Source of the DNA: Sclerotiophoma versabilis
Taxonomy: Eukaryota; Ascomycota; Dothideomycetes; Pleosporales; Didymellaceae
Length of the DNA: 64,000 bases
Direction of reading: 5' to 3'
Assembly: GCA_012274445.1 (NCBI GenBank)
Contig: JAAROD010000054.1
Span: forward strand, 868,001-932,000
Of this stretch, positions 53,882-64,000 are shown piece after piece. The position numbers were made by a program, and so were the translations under genes. The notes under the pieces are model-generated. The model was not told the DNA's origin. It ran no database searches and saw only the letters and a program-made list of their open reading frames with translations. Within the stretch, counting starts at the first letter, position 1, and every line of letters starts with the position of its first letter.

Positions 53882-54546
53882 CTGCAACCCCGTACTCGAT
53901 CGCGCACAAAAAGAGATGATGCGCCGGGTATTGATTTATTCATTGGATACTCTCGGTTGCGCAATCGTTGGACAGCCTCAGCGCGTCGACTTCCGCGAAC
54001 AGGTCAACTGGCCAGACTCTGCCGTCATTAATTACGACCTCCCTCTAGCGCGGCGCTTCCAGCGTTTTTCGAGTTAGTACTCCGCGTTGCGCCCCACTAT
54101 CATCTGCGTTGACGGTGAGCAGCCCTGTCTGCCCTGCGCCAAACAAAACCAAAGCACGCCTTGCCCTCTCAACTCTTCGACCTCCTTGCTCCTCTCACGG
54201 TCCTGCCCACTGACACCAACCTTCCCTTGCGGTACTGCATCACTCTTTCTGCAGTATTTGCGTTCATTCATTCGATCTTGTGTCACTCGTTCCCTATCTT
54301 GATCTGCGGTGACAACAGCGCTTCTTTAGGTGGGTTCCCGTCCTCCCCCAGTTCCAGCTGGAGACAGTCCGCCAAGCCACCGAACTAAACACCAACACGA
54401 GCACTTAGCTCTGCGGAGGTATACGAGCAATGCTAACATGGGGACAGCGAATGCGATCCATAATCACTATTCACTACTACAATCCCATCACCTGGAACGC
54501 CATCTAAACGCCATAACGACCACACTACCCCTACCGACTACCCAAC

Positions 54547-55089
54547 ATGATGAACATTAAGAACCTCAACGCACGCTCCGAGGATGGAGAAGGTGCTGAC
54601 AGCATGACCATTGCGCTCCTGACCACTTTGGCTATCCTTGTTGTTCTTGCCCTTGGCCTCTTGGGCGCACTCATTTGGCTCCGCAATGTCCGCCGCGCAA
54701 GGAAACAAGCCGAGCAAGACGCACAACTGCCTCTCTACGAGAAGCGACAGTCAAACCGCCGACTGACCATCACTGCCATGCCTTATGGAAAGGGCCGCGA
54801 GTCCGTTGTCGTCTACTCAGAGAAGCAAGACCTCATGGACAGCGCCGCAAGCTCGCCCACCAGCCCGGTACCAGAGATTCGCATCACCTTCCCCGACGAG
54901 GTCGACGAGTCTGGCAAGCGCCAGTCTGGTCGCGTTGTCGTTGTCCGTGTCGGCGAGCACAGCGTTGGGTTAGAGCCTGTCAACGAGAACCTGCCTGCTT
55001 ACCAGCGCGACTCGTCAGACCGCTTCGACTCACTAGACCTCGACCGTATTGGAGGACTGAAGGAGAAAGACAACAAGGAATACGCCTAA
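54547..55089 (+). CDS. single-pass membrane protein conserved in moulds, 180 aa
   Basis: Single exon. Residues about 20-45 (MTIALLTTLAILVVLALGLL) form one transmembrane helix, followed by a basic juxtamembrane stretch (RNVRRARKQ), which places the C-terminal part in the cytosol. The tail contains RRLTITAMPYGKGRESVVVYSEK, SPVPEIRITFPDE, KRQSGRVVVVRVGEHSVGLEPV and LPAYQRDSSDRFDSLDL, short blocks I associate with a conserved filamentous-ascomycete membrane protein of unknown role. No signal peptide precedes the helix, so it is a type III or signal-anchor protein. The LPAYQ box is of the PY-like kind (L/P-P-x-Y variants) that could bind WW-domain ubiquitin ligases, but the match is weak. A second ATG at 54550 is possible. 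Confidence 0.72.
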   Translation: MMNIKNLNARSEDGEGADSMTIALLTTLAILVVLALGLLGALIWLRNVRRARKQAEQDAQLPLYEKRQSNRRLTITAMPYGKGRESVVVYSEKQDLMDSAASSPTSPVPEIRITFPDEVDESGKRQSGRVVVVRVGEHSVGLEPVNENLPAYQRDSSDRFDSLDLDRIGGLKEKDNKEYA

Positions 55090-55840
55090 GCTCTGCGACC
55101 TCACCGCGAATACCCGACTGAATGGCTGCAAAGCGTTCAGCTACCCGGGCCACCTTGAGCCGCTTGGCTACGACCTACTTTGATGACGGCAAAAAGCGCT
55201 GATTGTCAATTTCTAGCCCGTGCCACGCCAGTCTGGAAGGCAAGGCATGGCTTTGAGCCATTTGTAAATTTCTTGGAGTTGACTGGCCCTGTATACCCTT
55301 CACGTCTGGCCATCGCTCTGCTGAGGTTATGTCCTCCTACATAACTGCTATTTCTAATCTATGATATGCCAATTTCTCAAGCGTCTGTAGCTGTGCAGCA
55401 CGAGAGCCAATACAACCCTTGATAAGAACGATCAGTATGTGCAGCTCTTTGCAAAGGTGCTGTTTGTTGTGATGACGTGCTGTTGTGGCCATGTGCTTCG
55501 TTGTGACGACGTGCTGTTGTGGTCATTCGCTTCGTTGTGACGACGTGCTGTTCAAGGCATGGTGGACTATAATTGTGGGCCAGCACCATGTCGAGAGTCG
55601 CGTTGCGCCTGGTGCAAGCCGCGTTCAGCCATTACCGCCGCCGGAGCACCTCGATGACCCGTAAGCCGCATGAATCGGACGTGTCGGCGAAATTTGTCTC
55701 CACCGCGACCAAAACATCACAGCCTACCTCCCCTCGCAGAGCTCAGCACAACATCTCTCGTCTATGGGCTCTTCCACTCCTTAAGGCCCTGTTTCTAGCG
55801 CCAATCTGACTTCTGGGCCTCCGAGCTCCTTGACGCCAAG
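55090..55840 (+). other. intergenic, with a 34-bp tandem repeat
   Basis: 751 bp between two plus-strand genes. Holds 2.5 copies of a 34-bp unit (55467-55552). A plus-strand frame at about 55588-55809 is not supported as a gene. Confidence 0.55.
55467..55552 (+). repeat. 34-bp tandem repeat, 2.5 copies
   Basis: Units at 55467-55500 and 55501-55534 differ at 4 of 34 positions; a partial third copy (18 bp) follows at 55535-55552 and matches the second exactly. Each unit begins TTGTGA(C/T)GACGTGCTGTT. Confidence 0.88.
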
Positions 55841-58800
55841 ATGGAAAACGGCGAGATGTTCACGTCTCTCGAAGACATGCGGGCAGAGGCAAAGACCAAG
55901 GCAGAGAAGCAGCGCGCTGAGGAAGCGCAATTGGGTGGTCCAAAGCCGACAGTCACAGATGTGAGGACTGCAAAGAAAGCTGGAGAGGTCCACTTCAAAG
56001 CGCAACATGGCATCGTACTTGCGTTCTTCAGCTTCATTCTGTACGTCTACCGCTTGCAGGGAGCTGCATGAAGCTGACAACCACCAGAGTCCTTCACCTT
56101 GTTGGCATATATTTGTTCACCACCGGATTCCTTCTCACGCGTCTAGTCCTTCCACACAAGTCCGAATGCGCCGTCCCTCCAATGGAGCTCACCAAGGGTT
56201 ACATAGCGGGCGATGAGGGAAAAGGGTGCTGGCACCCCAAGACCTACGACAAAGCCATCGTGGTCATTGTAGACGCTCTGCGATACGACTTCACCGTACC
56301 CTTCGATACTCAATTCGAGCCCGTCAATCTCGAGAAGCAGGCCGACCGCGTCCAAGCCGCGTCCTCTGAGAAGAACATTGCGCCTCGCCATTTCCACAAT
56401 GCCATCCCGGTTCTCTACGAGACTGCAAAGCAATCGCCAAAGAACGCGTTCCTTCTACCTTTCATTGCGGATCCGCCAACAACAACACTGCAGCGGCTGA
56501 AAGGACTGACAACCGGAACACTGCCTACCTTTGTCGACGCTGGGAGCAACTTTGCGGGCACTGCCATCGACGAGGACAATCTGGTTGCACAATTGAAGGA
56601 CGCCGGTAAGAGGGTTGTTCATCTGGGCGACGACACCTGGCACGCCCTGTTTCCTGGTTACTTCGAGCCGAACCTCACCCACGCATACGACTCATTCAAT
56701 GTCTGGGACCTGCACACGGTTGACAATGGCGTTACGGAGCACATCTTCCCACTCATGAAGGCTGAGAACTCGACGAAATGGGATGTCATCTTTGGACACT
56801 ACCTGGGCGTGGACCATGCTGGACATCGGTACGGACCAGACCACCCAGCCATGGCAGCAAAGTTGAATGAGATGGACGCCGTGTTTCGACGCATGATCGA
56901 GGAGATCGACCATGACACACTACTTGTGGTCATGGGTGATCATGGCATGGATGCCAAGGGAGATCACGGTGGTGAATCAGACGATGAGATCCAGGCTGCG
57001 CTGTGGATGTACTCCAAGAGGGGGGACTTCGGTCGCATTGATCCTTCATTCGTACTTCCACCTGCTCATGCAAAGGATAGATCTGTTGCCCAGATCGATC
57101 TTGTCCCCACTCTCTCGTTGCTCCTCGGCCTGCCCATCCCATTCAACAACCTCGGAAGGCCGATCGACGAGGCTTTTGCTAATGCCAAGAGCGACAATCT
57201 CGAGAATCTGGCGACTGTGAATCGTCTGACAAGCGCTCAGATCCATCGCTACCAGAGCGAGTACGCCAGGATTCGTGGTCTAGACGAAAGCACCTTCGCT
57301 ACCTCCCTATCTCTGTGGCCTGCTGCGAACGAAGCCTGGACTTCGGTCTCCCAGCGAATGTCTTTTGGTGGAAATACAGCCAAGGGAGAACAGATGAGGG
57401 CTGCTTACAAAGCCTTTGTTGCCTATCAGCAGGAGAACTTGCGTATCTGCCGCTCACTTTGGGCACGGTTCGACGTGCCGCGGATGATCAACGGTGTTTT
57501 GATTCTTGCGCTCAGCGTGCTCCTCATTGCGCTATACGCTCGAAGCTTGATCGGCGATCGCGCTGAGATCACACCTGTCTTCTTCACTAGGGGTCTTTTG
57601 GGCACTGTGCTTGGTGCGATCATCGGTTTTATCGCATCCCTCGTCTTGCCAGACACGCCGAAGGAACACATTGTTGCCTTTGCGGCAGCCTTGACTGGCA
57701 TTATTGGCGTGCTGTCAGCATTCTTCTCGTTCCGCAATCGTCTCGCATCTCCATTGCCCAACAACATCTGGGGCTGGGCCAGTTTCATCTTCACCATCTC
57801 TCTGTCTGCAGGCTTCGCGGCTAACTCATTCACTATCTGGGAAGATGAGATTCTCCTGCATTTCCTCACTACATTCGGTGTACTTGCTCTCATCTCCTCA
57901 TTCCGACAGAAGAACATGTCGGACCGCACCCTTGGTATATACCATTCGATACTTTTTACTGTTCTGTTGCGCGTTGCAAGCTTCTCCAAACTCTGTCGCG
58001 AGGAACAGATGCCCTATTGCAAGTCGACATACTATGCATCCGCTCTCTCTACCACTTCTGCACCATGGCAGCTCCTCATTCCGGCCGTGGCTGCGCTCCT
58101 CGTCCCCACCTTCATTAAGAGCTACTATGAGGGAACCAAGAGCTATCAGAACATGGCAGTGATGTGGATCGGCATCGTCCTGCGCTTCGGCCTGATGCTC
58201 TCCGCCGCATACTGGGCCCTCGACGCCGCCGACGACGGCGACTGGTACCCATCGTTGTCCAGCATCATCAAAATCAGCAAGCAAGCGCTCGCCCAAGGTG
58301 TCCTTATACTTGCCTTTGGCATCGGCTACGCACTCTATAACTGGTCCAAGCCGCTCCTCAACATCGAAATGAATAACCAAGGCCAACCCAACGAACAAAT
58401 CATCGTCCACGGTTACGCCAACGTCCACGGCAGCCGCTACGCCCTGCTCATCACTATCTGGTATCTCGCAGTCGCACTGCTCCAGAAGCCAATGGGCGCG
58501 GGCGCTATCGGTGTTCTTGTCTGGCAACTCTTCTCGCTCTTCGAGATCATTGATACGAACAGCCTGCGCCAATCGTCCATAGGCCCCGTCGTCCTCGGTC
58601 TGTTGGGCTCGTTCCACTACTTCAAGACCGGCCACCAGGCCACTCTTTCCAGCATACAGTGGGAATCAGCCTTCATCCCGCTGAAGTCCATCCGCTATCC
58701 CTGGACGCCCATTGTTGTTATCTTGAACACTTTTGGTGCGCAGATCTTGTGCGCTGTCGCGGTCCCCGCCATGGTGCTGTGGAAGGTAAACCCCAAGCAG

Positions 58801-59049
58801 CGACGTCTTCTAAGCACTATTGCTAAGGCTGTCGCTACGCACATTCTATTCTACGCTGTGATCAACTTGGCGACGACAATGTGGGCGGGGCATCTGAGGA
58901 GACATCTTATGCTCTACCGCATCTTCAGTCCGAGGTGGATGCTCGGTGCTACGGTGCTGGTTGTTGTTGATGTCGTGGCGATTTTTGTGGGGTTGTGGGG
59001 TGCGCGGATGAGCATCTTGAGTGTTGCTGAAGTGTTTGGGTTTGCGTAA
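55841..59049 (+). CDS. gpi13: GPI13/PIG-O, GPI-anchor ethanolamine-phosphate transferase 3, 1053 aa
   Basis: Two exons, 55841-56040 and 56088-59049, joined by a 47-nt intron inside the first membrane helix (FFSFIL|VLHLVGIYLF). Without the intron the first 66 residues would be lost. The lumenal domain has the alkaline-phosphatase-type metal ligands: VVIVDALRYDF, FGHYLGVDHAGHRYGPDH and MGDHGMDAKGDHGGESDDE. The second half holds at least twelve hydrophobic helices. The N-terminal 45 residues are an acidic/basic helix before helix 1, as in other mould members. By family it adds ethanolamine phosphate to the third mannose of the GPI precursor in the ER, the step that makes the anchor attachable to protein; essential in yeast. 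The identification is secure by motif order and length. Confidence 0.95.
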
Positions 59050-59754
59050 GAGATGGAGGTAGAGTGTTGTATGATCACGGTCGTCCTTTGTTGCATAGCA
59101 TGCGTCTGTCGACGCCAGATTCGTTGTCATTATACATCGAGATGGTCCTCTCGAGCATTTTAAATCTTATTGTTCACAAGCGTTTTCAACGTCGCCGTTA
59201 TTTTTATTTTCTCGTCGTCTCCACGTCTCGGTCACCTCACCTTGTCTACCGCTACATCTCTGTGCTGCGTCATCACTCCCGTGGTGTTGAGGTAAAGGTA
59301 GCTCCCTCGTGCTTGCCGTCAGCACCAGCTACAAGTAAGTATATCTTTCGCGCGGTCCTCCATCTCTCCTCCATTAACATAGAAAACCTCATGTTGGCTG
59401 TCCCCGTTTGACCTGAGATACAGTTACGGCCTCTAGCGGACCTGACACTCTCACTTCTAGGGGCGCAAGAAGTCTTCTCCTGAACGACTATCCTATCCAT
59501 CATCAATTCCAGGTTTTTGATCAGCGAATTGGTGTTCTGGTCTGCACGCGCGCTACTACGAAAGGTTCATTGAAGCGGTGAAAACGAGCGGTTGGTACGA
59601 AGCTACCAGCAGGTAAGAGACGCACTCTCGACTTACGCTCTACTCGAACTGACCACAACCAGTTTCTGACAAACCAACGACAGTGCGCAAAAACCTGCTC
59701 ATCAAAGCCAAAGGGATTTCTTTCTCCGTCATCAACTATCCACCCATCCAAAAC
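59050..59754 (+). other. intergenic, no supported gene
   Basis: 705 bp between GPI13 and the next plus-strand gene. It should hold the promoter of the latter. No repeat or RNA gene seen. Confidence 0.55.
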
Positions 59755-61361
59755 ATGGCTCCAATCGTAATGCAAGACGAGTTGGTCAATGACTTGAACA
59801 ACGACAATCCAGTTGTAGGTCTGAAAGGTTCTTTGAGCCTTAAGCACAGGTTCAAGTATCGTCTTAGCCGTATGTTGGGAAGGTCTGTGGCTGTAGTTGA
59901 CACGGAAGATTCGCAGACAATCAACATCTACATTGCGCCTACGAGAGGCGCCATAACATCAACTACGATGTACGACAAGCGAATTCGGGAGTTTTCTGAG
60001 GATCTTCAGTGCGCAATGCAAGATATTGCCCGTTTTAATGATGGTGAGTACGTACGTCCGTCCCGCATACGTAGCTAATTTGTGAAGAATCTCAAAAAGA
60101 GGATGCATCACATGACCAGTGGGATATCCTGCTTGTGTATGTCTCCCCAAACGTCCACAAAACGATCATGGCTCTTCAACAGACATTCAAGAATCATAGG
60201 GAAAAGTTTGACGCTGCAGTCACGCAGATATGTGGCCTTGATGATGTCGACGAGCATGGCTCCTCCCTCGACACAGACTTGGGTGATAGTGTCATCAGGT
60301 TGCACCAGCAGGCAAATGGCTACGATGGAACTATGAAGGAACAGAATGCTTTGATCGAAGTGGCTTGGAGCCTGATCCAGCAATGTCCAGCTTTGGATGT
60401 ACGCCTCAAGTGTATTCTCGGAAGCGCGTTTTCCATTAAAGTGTACGACCTCATATGCCAACTCAGCCATCCATTAAGCACGCATCACACCCTTATACGA
60501 GCTGCGACTACCTTCAGGGTATTCCGAAGAGTCGAGATCCATTTAGGCTTGCCACCTCCTGCTTCACCAAAAGCCATCAGCACGACATCAAAAGCTGCTC
60601 CGGCCGCGCAACCCCTGCAGCTTTGCAGGCCTGTATCTCCAGCACGTAGCATGACTCCTCCTCAAGGGAGTATGATGGTTTCGATTTGGCAATATCTTCC
60701 AGAGGAAGACCGTGGAATTGGCCTGCTGAGGCTTCAACCAACATCAAAGCAAGCGGCTGCTCTCTTGGTAGGGTGCGTCCTGCACAACATACCGGTGCCC
60801 CCGGGGTCCGAGACATATTACGCCTTTGGCTTCGTAGCCTGTCGTAATGAGGAAGAGGAACGCGAACTAGCTGCCTACTACCGGCAATTACTCGAGACGA
60901 CCCTCGACCCAGCCATGGTCTTCAAAGGCATCATCAAGGCCCTTGAGCACAGCACGCTGGCTGGACTGGTTCGCAACAAAGGTCGTCAGGATGTGGAGAA
61001 ATGTTTCCCAGCAGTGCATCAGTTCCTCACCGTCCATCCCGAGAAGCGGTTCTCTGTGCATCGTCTTGTGCAATTCATCCGGGACAGCGACAGCGACAAC
61101 GACGAACCCCCGCCGTGCCTCAAGCGCGACTACGGCTTCAAGTTCTGCACACAGCGCGAGCAGGTCAACAAGCTCAAAGCTCTGTATGCGAGAATCATAC
61201 ACAAATCAGGACCCGGCAGGCTTCACCGTGCGTGCACTTTTGGCAGGCTGCTAGACTTCGCCATCACAATTCTGGGCTCTGTCGACAAATCCATACGCCG
61301 ACTGCTACAGAATGACTACCCAAACCCTTCTATTGGCTACGACAACTCACAAAGGCTGTAG
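59755..61361 (+). CDS. uncharacterised protein, 520 aa
   Basis: Two exons, 59755-60043 and 60088-61361, with a 44-nt intron (donor GTGAGT, branch GCTAAT, acceptor GTGAAG), 521 codons with stop. The sequence is soluble with ordered appearance throughout: NIYIAPTRGAITSTTMYDKRI, DQWDILLVYVSPNVHKTIMAL, a Pro/Ser/Ala linker at about 245-275, MMVSIWQYLPEEDRGIGLL, AAYYRQLLETTLDPAM and DYPNPSIGY near the end. No signal peptide, membrane helix, zinc site or nucleotide motif was found. It may belong to an orphan family restricted to this fungal group. The start at 59755 (aacATGgc) is the first in-frame ATG after the stop-free region. Confidence 0.65.
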
Positions 61362-61510
61362 CGGTACATGAAGCCACTATTCAGGACGTCTTTGAACGGT
61401 TGGACCATACCACGCTCTCGGCGTAATCTGGATTTGAGCATCTGCACGTCCTAATTCCTCACAGACGGCTTCGGCAAGGCTCTAGGTAGTAAGTAGGTAG
61501 GGGTCGCCAG

Positions 61511-61544
<34 letters not shown>

Positions 61545-61942
61545 CCTTCTAATTATCTCTCGCCCAACTATCTATCTATAAAAACCAACAATCACACAAA
61601 AGTAGCCTTGAACAAAAAGTACTCTTGAAAATACCAATTGTCAACAGGCCTTTTCCTCCCTTGTTCGCTCTTTGCAGAGTTGTTATTCTGCACAGTTGGA
61701 GGAGTCAGTGTAGTGTTGTTGTATCCGCATCTGCATTTGAAGTAAGATGTGATCCAGGTTATTCGTTTTAGGGTAGGGGAGAAGTGATAGGTGAGAAGTT
61801 CTGGGGAGTGAGAATGGTTTTAGTCGCGAAGAAGAAGAAGAAATGATACTCGACTCCACAGCGTGTGCTAAGCTACCTCCACGCCTCTACCCTGGACGTC
61901 TTCATCAACACCAAGCTCTTCCATCTCACGACCTCTATACAC
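61362..61942 (+). other. intergenic, convergent 3' region with a poly(T) tract
   Basis: 581 bp between convergent genes. Contains T31 at 61514-61544 and little else. Confidence 0.6.
61514..61544 (+). repeat. T31 homopolymer
   Basis: Thirty-one consecutive T on the plus strand, 150 bp past the stop of the preceding gene. On the minus strand it is an A31 tract about 400 bp after the stop of the serine-rich gene. Confidence 0.95.
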
Positions 61943-63810
61943 TTATCTCGTGTACGCGCCGCTGTAGGTACAGCGGGATGTCGTGCGTGACCCCGGCGTC
62001 TTCGCAACAGCGACCTTTTTTGCATTCGATGCTTTGGGCGTCTCTTGTACGTTCGGCTTTGCGAGGCTAGTGCGACGGCGTCCGCGCCCGCGCTTTAGCG
62101 GTGTCTCTGGTAGTGTCTTGGGCGGCGTTGAGGTGCGTGGCTTGAATTCCACTGACTGCTGCGAAGGCGAGCGGGTGCCGTTCGAGATGGAAGTCGGGAG
62201 GTCGGCCAGAGGAGGGGAGCGGGCGCGCTTGGGCAAGGGTGAGGGCGTGGAGGAGGCGTCTGGTGTGCCGCCGGGCGAAGGCGAGAGCGACTTGCGCTTC
62301 TTGGAGGGTGGAGAGGCCGAGGATGAACGGTTTTCGTCGCCCTGGAGGCCTCCAGCTTCGACCTCTTGCGCGGCGCTAGTGACTGCAGAAGGTAGAGTTG
62401 GTGTCGGTGATGGACCGGGAGCATGCGCCGTGGCTACAAGCACAGGAGGAGACTCATCGTCAACCTCATCCGACGAGTCGGAGTACGTCACGACTGGTTT
62501 GGCTGACCAGTTCGCGAACAGGAGCTCGCTTGGAGACTCCACTGGCACCTGCTCGACAGCCTGTTTAGCCGCGACAGTAGCCTGGAGACGTTCAGCGGTT
62601 AAAGGCGAACCGGCGATCGGAGACAGTGAAGTCCCGGAGCACTTCACGCCGTGCAGTTTGCGCACCACAGTTGGAGGAGAGGGAGATTGAAGACGCTGTG
62701 GCGTATCGACGGGACGATTATCCTCTGGGTCACCTTTCGACCTAGCAATCGCATCTTGAAGCCAGCGTGGCATATGATCGTCCTCATCGGATGAGGAGTC
62801 AGACGAGTAGATGTCTTTGCTATTGTAGTCGAGACAAAAGCTTCCGAGGTGAGGTGCATGAGGAAGTGTTGTTGGCTTCGCGGGCGACCTTCCCTTCGCC
62901 TTCGCTGGCTTGTGGAGGGTTTCAGCGACAGATGTTTATAGATCAACAGACTCATCAGGTGCAGCGAAGTCAAACCCTGAAGCATAGCCGTCATCTTCCG
63001 TGGGCAGAGCTGGTGTGTGTGTGTATATGCATGTCCAACGAGAATATCCGACTCAGGTGAAGGTGCGGCAGAGCGACGAGCGGAAGGACAAGGCGTGTCA
63101 AAGAGATGTTGCGGTACATGTGGCAGAAGTTGCGATAGATGAGATCCGTTGTTATCAATGTCCATCACATCGCCATACTGAAGCTCACCCCGGATTTGCT
63201 TCTGGTCTGAAGGAAGCAGATCGCGATCGAAGACTTCATCATGCTGTGCAGGGGAGTCACTGCGAGGTACGTCAGGGACGCCGGAGGAGAGACGTAACTT
63301 GATGGCAGAAATAAAGCCAGATTGTGGAGTGAGCTCGTCCATGTCCGGCGGCTCAGTGTCAGGTGATGGGAGGAAACCTCGCAGAGATGGAGTGTAGGCT
63401 GGGGTAAGATACGGTCCCATGCGCTTGCTCTCCCGGACGCGCTTGTTCACTTGCTCGTCAGTTGCAACAAACGCATAGTCGCGTTTGAGTTCCTTGATAA
63501 CCTCGTCCGCTTCGTTCTTGGCGAGGTGCTTGTCGACCATGCGCATCACTTCGGGTTCCATCCGTGTCAGCAGCTCTTGCGGATCTTGCAGTAATGCCAC
63601 GTAGTCTGAACGAAGCTGGAAGAGACGGATGATATGATAGACTGCAAGCTGGACTTTTGCGCGGTCGCACCTATTTCGGTTGAGGTAGATATAGAGGGCA
63701 GGCGCACTCACTGCGCCAGTCACGAAGCCAGCGAAGAAACCACCGTAGTGCGAGAGGGAGGTGGGGAGCTGCGCTTTACCGAACAGGAAGCGCGTGACTG
63801 CTTTTGCCAT
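61943..63810 (-). CDS. serine-rich protein with an N-terminal membrane segment; frame break at a dinucleotide repeat
   Basis: From 63810 (MAKAVTRFLFGKAQLPTS) the frame encodes a membrane-like segment (GGFFAGFVTGAVSAPALYIYL), a charged helix (VMRMVDKHLAKNEADEVIKELK), then acidic Ser/Pro-rich sequence to about 63030. There an (AC)6 run (plus-strand (GT)6 at 63013-63024) ends the good frame; a shift of two nt continues as PTEDDGYASGFDFAAPDES. That frame meets a TAA at 62938-62940, which a 39-nt intron starting GTTGAT could remove. Downstream, SSDSSSDEDDHMPRWLQDAIARSKGD and a long Ser/Pro/Lys-rich tail with KKRKS and PLKRGRGRRR (nuclear-signal-like) run to the stop at 61943. No enzyme motif. I cannot tell whether the break is real, an assembly error, or an unrecognised intron. 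An upstream in-frame ATG at 63987 is also possible. Confidence 0.5.
63013..63024 (+). repeat. (GT)6 dinucleotide repeat inside a coding region
   Basis: Six GT units on the plus strand, read as (AC)6 in the minus-strand gene. It coincides with the point where the coding frame changes. One unit fewer would keep the upstream frame open into the downstream acidic block. Confidence 0.85.
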
Positions 63811-64000
63811 AGAATATAGGGAGAGCGTCGGGCGTGAAGTAGGGGCCCGCGCCGTGTTGATGTGGTTCGTGGTGGAAACCATTGCAGCAGATGGTATAGT
63901 AGCTGTGCGGGAAACGCTGGTAGAGATTTCCATTGCGGAAGTACAAGTTGTAGTACCTTGAGAGTAAGAAATTGAGACCCCGGTCATAAGCGTGTTGTTT

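Larger units (their letters stand above)
51156..54546 (+). other. long GC-rich intergenic region (3.4 kb)
   Basis: This gap carries many long open frames on both strands, including 51295-52161 (plus), but they overlap each other in up to five frames, are rich in Arg, Ala and Gly, and show no family motif; low stop density from high GC explains them. It includes GT-rich and GGGC-rich stretches, a 10-bp tandem repeat (51882-51913) and an 11-bp one (53846-53881). It probably holds the long promoter and leader of the Pumilio gene and the promoter of the next gene. Confidence 0.6.

Noticed and set aside
61983..62690. 235-codon plus-strand open frame
   Set aside because: It is the opposite strand of the Ser/Pro/Lys-rich tail of the minus-strand gene and has no independent support.

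Overview
The window is nuclear DNA of a filamentous ascomycete (Pezizomycotina). The signs are short introns (about 45-70 nt) with GTRNGT donors and CT(A/G)A(C/T) branch sites, Zn2Cys6 regulators, a fungal rhodopsin-domain membrane protein, secreted proteins unique to moulds, and single-copy housekeeping genes with filamentous-fungal architecture. Gene style suggests a dothideomycete, but the class assignment is tentative. I see no transposon, rDNA, CRISPR or viral insertion, and no polyketide, peptide or terpene synthase. All protein assignments come from reading translations by eye; no database search was run.

Layout. 0-2.3 kb: a THEM6-like thioesterase-fold protein and a small secreted protein. 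3.6-9.5 kb: two Zn2Cys6 regulators in head-to-head orientation that look like an inverted duplication. 9.5-12 kb: sparse, with one weak secreted-like ORF. 12-18.3 kb: secreted M14 carboxypeptidase, a tRNA-Thr with an intron, an APH-fold kinase-like protein, a four-helix membrane protein and a cyclase-family hydrolase. 18.3-29 kb: a third Zn2Cys6 regulator divergent from a phytanoyl-CoA-dioxygenase-like enzyme, then a rhodopsin-domain membrane protein and a secreted type-B carboxylesterase. 30.6-36.6 kb: an uncharacterised probable nuclear protein and an amidase.

From 38 kb the content becomes conserved housekeeping: Sec22 (ER-Golgi SNARE), an ASX/DEUBAD-type chromatin protein with half a zinc cluster, a RING protein, a small secreted cysteine protein, an unknown membrane protein, MMTAG2-like protein head-to-head with Mediator Med6, a Pumilio/Puf3-type RNA-binding protein, a single-pass membrane protein, GPI13 (GPI-anchor ethanolamine-phosphate transferase), an unknown protein, and a serine-rich protein with a frame break at a dinucleotide repeat.

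The 12-37 kb half reads like an accessory, nutrient-scavenging or small-molecule-modifying stretch: dioxygenase, cyclase, carboxylesterase, amidase, carboxypeptidase and kinase-like genes sit among regulators. Whether these are co-regulated is inference. The most unusual items are the inverted regulator pair with shared intron positions, the cyclase whose first two metal-binding histidines are glutamines, the half zinc cluster fused to a DEUBAD-like domain, the regulator with an 8-nt first exon, and the dinucleotide-repeat frame break.
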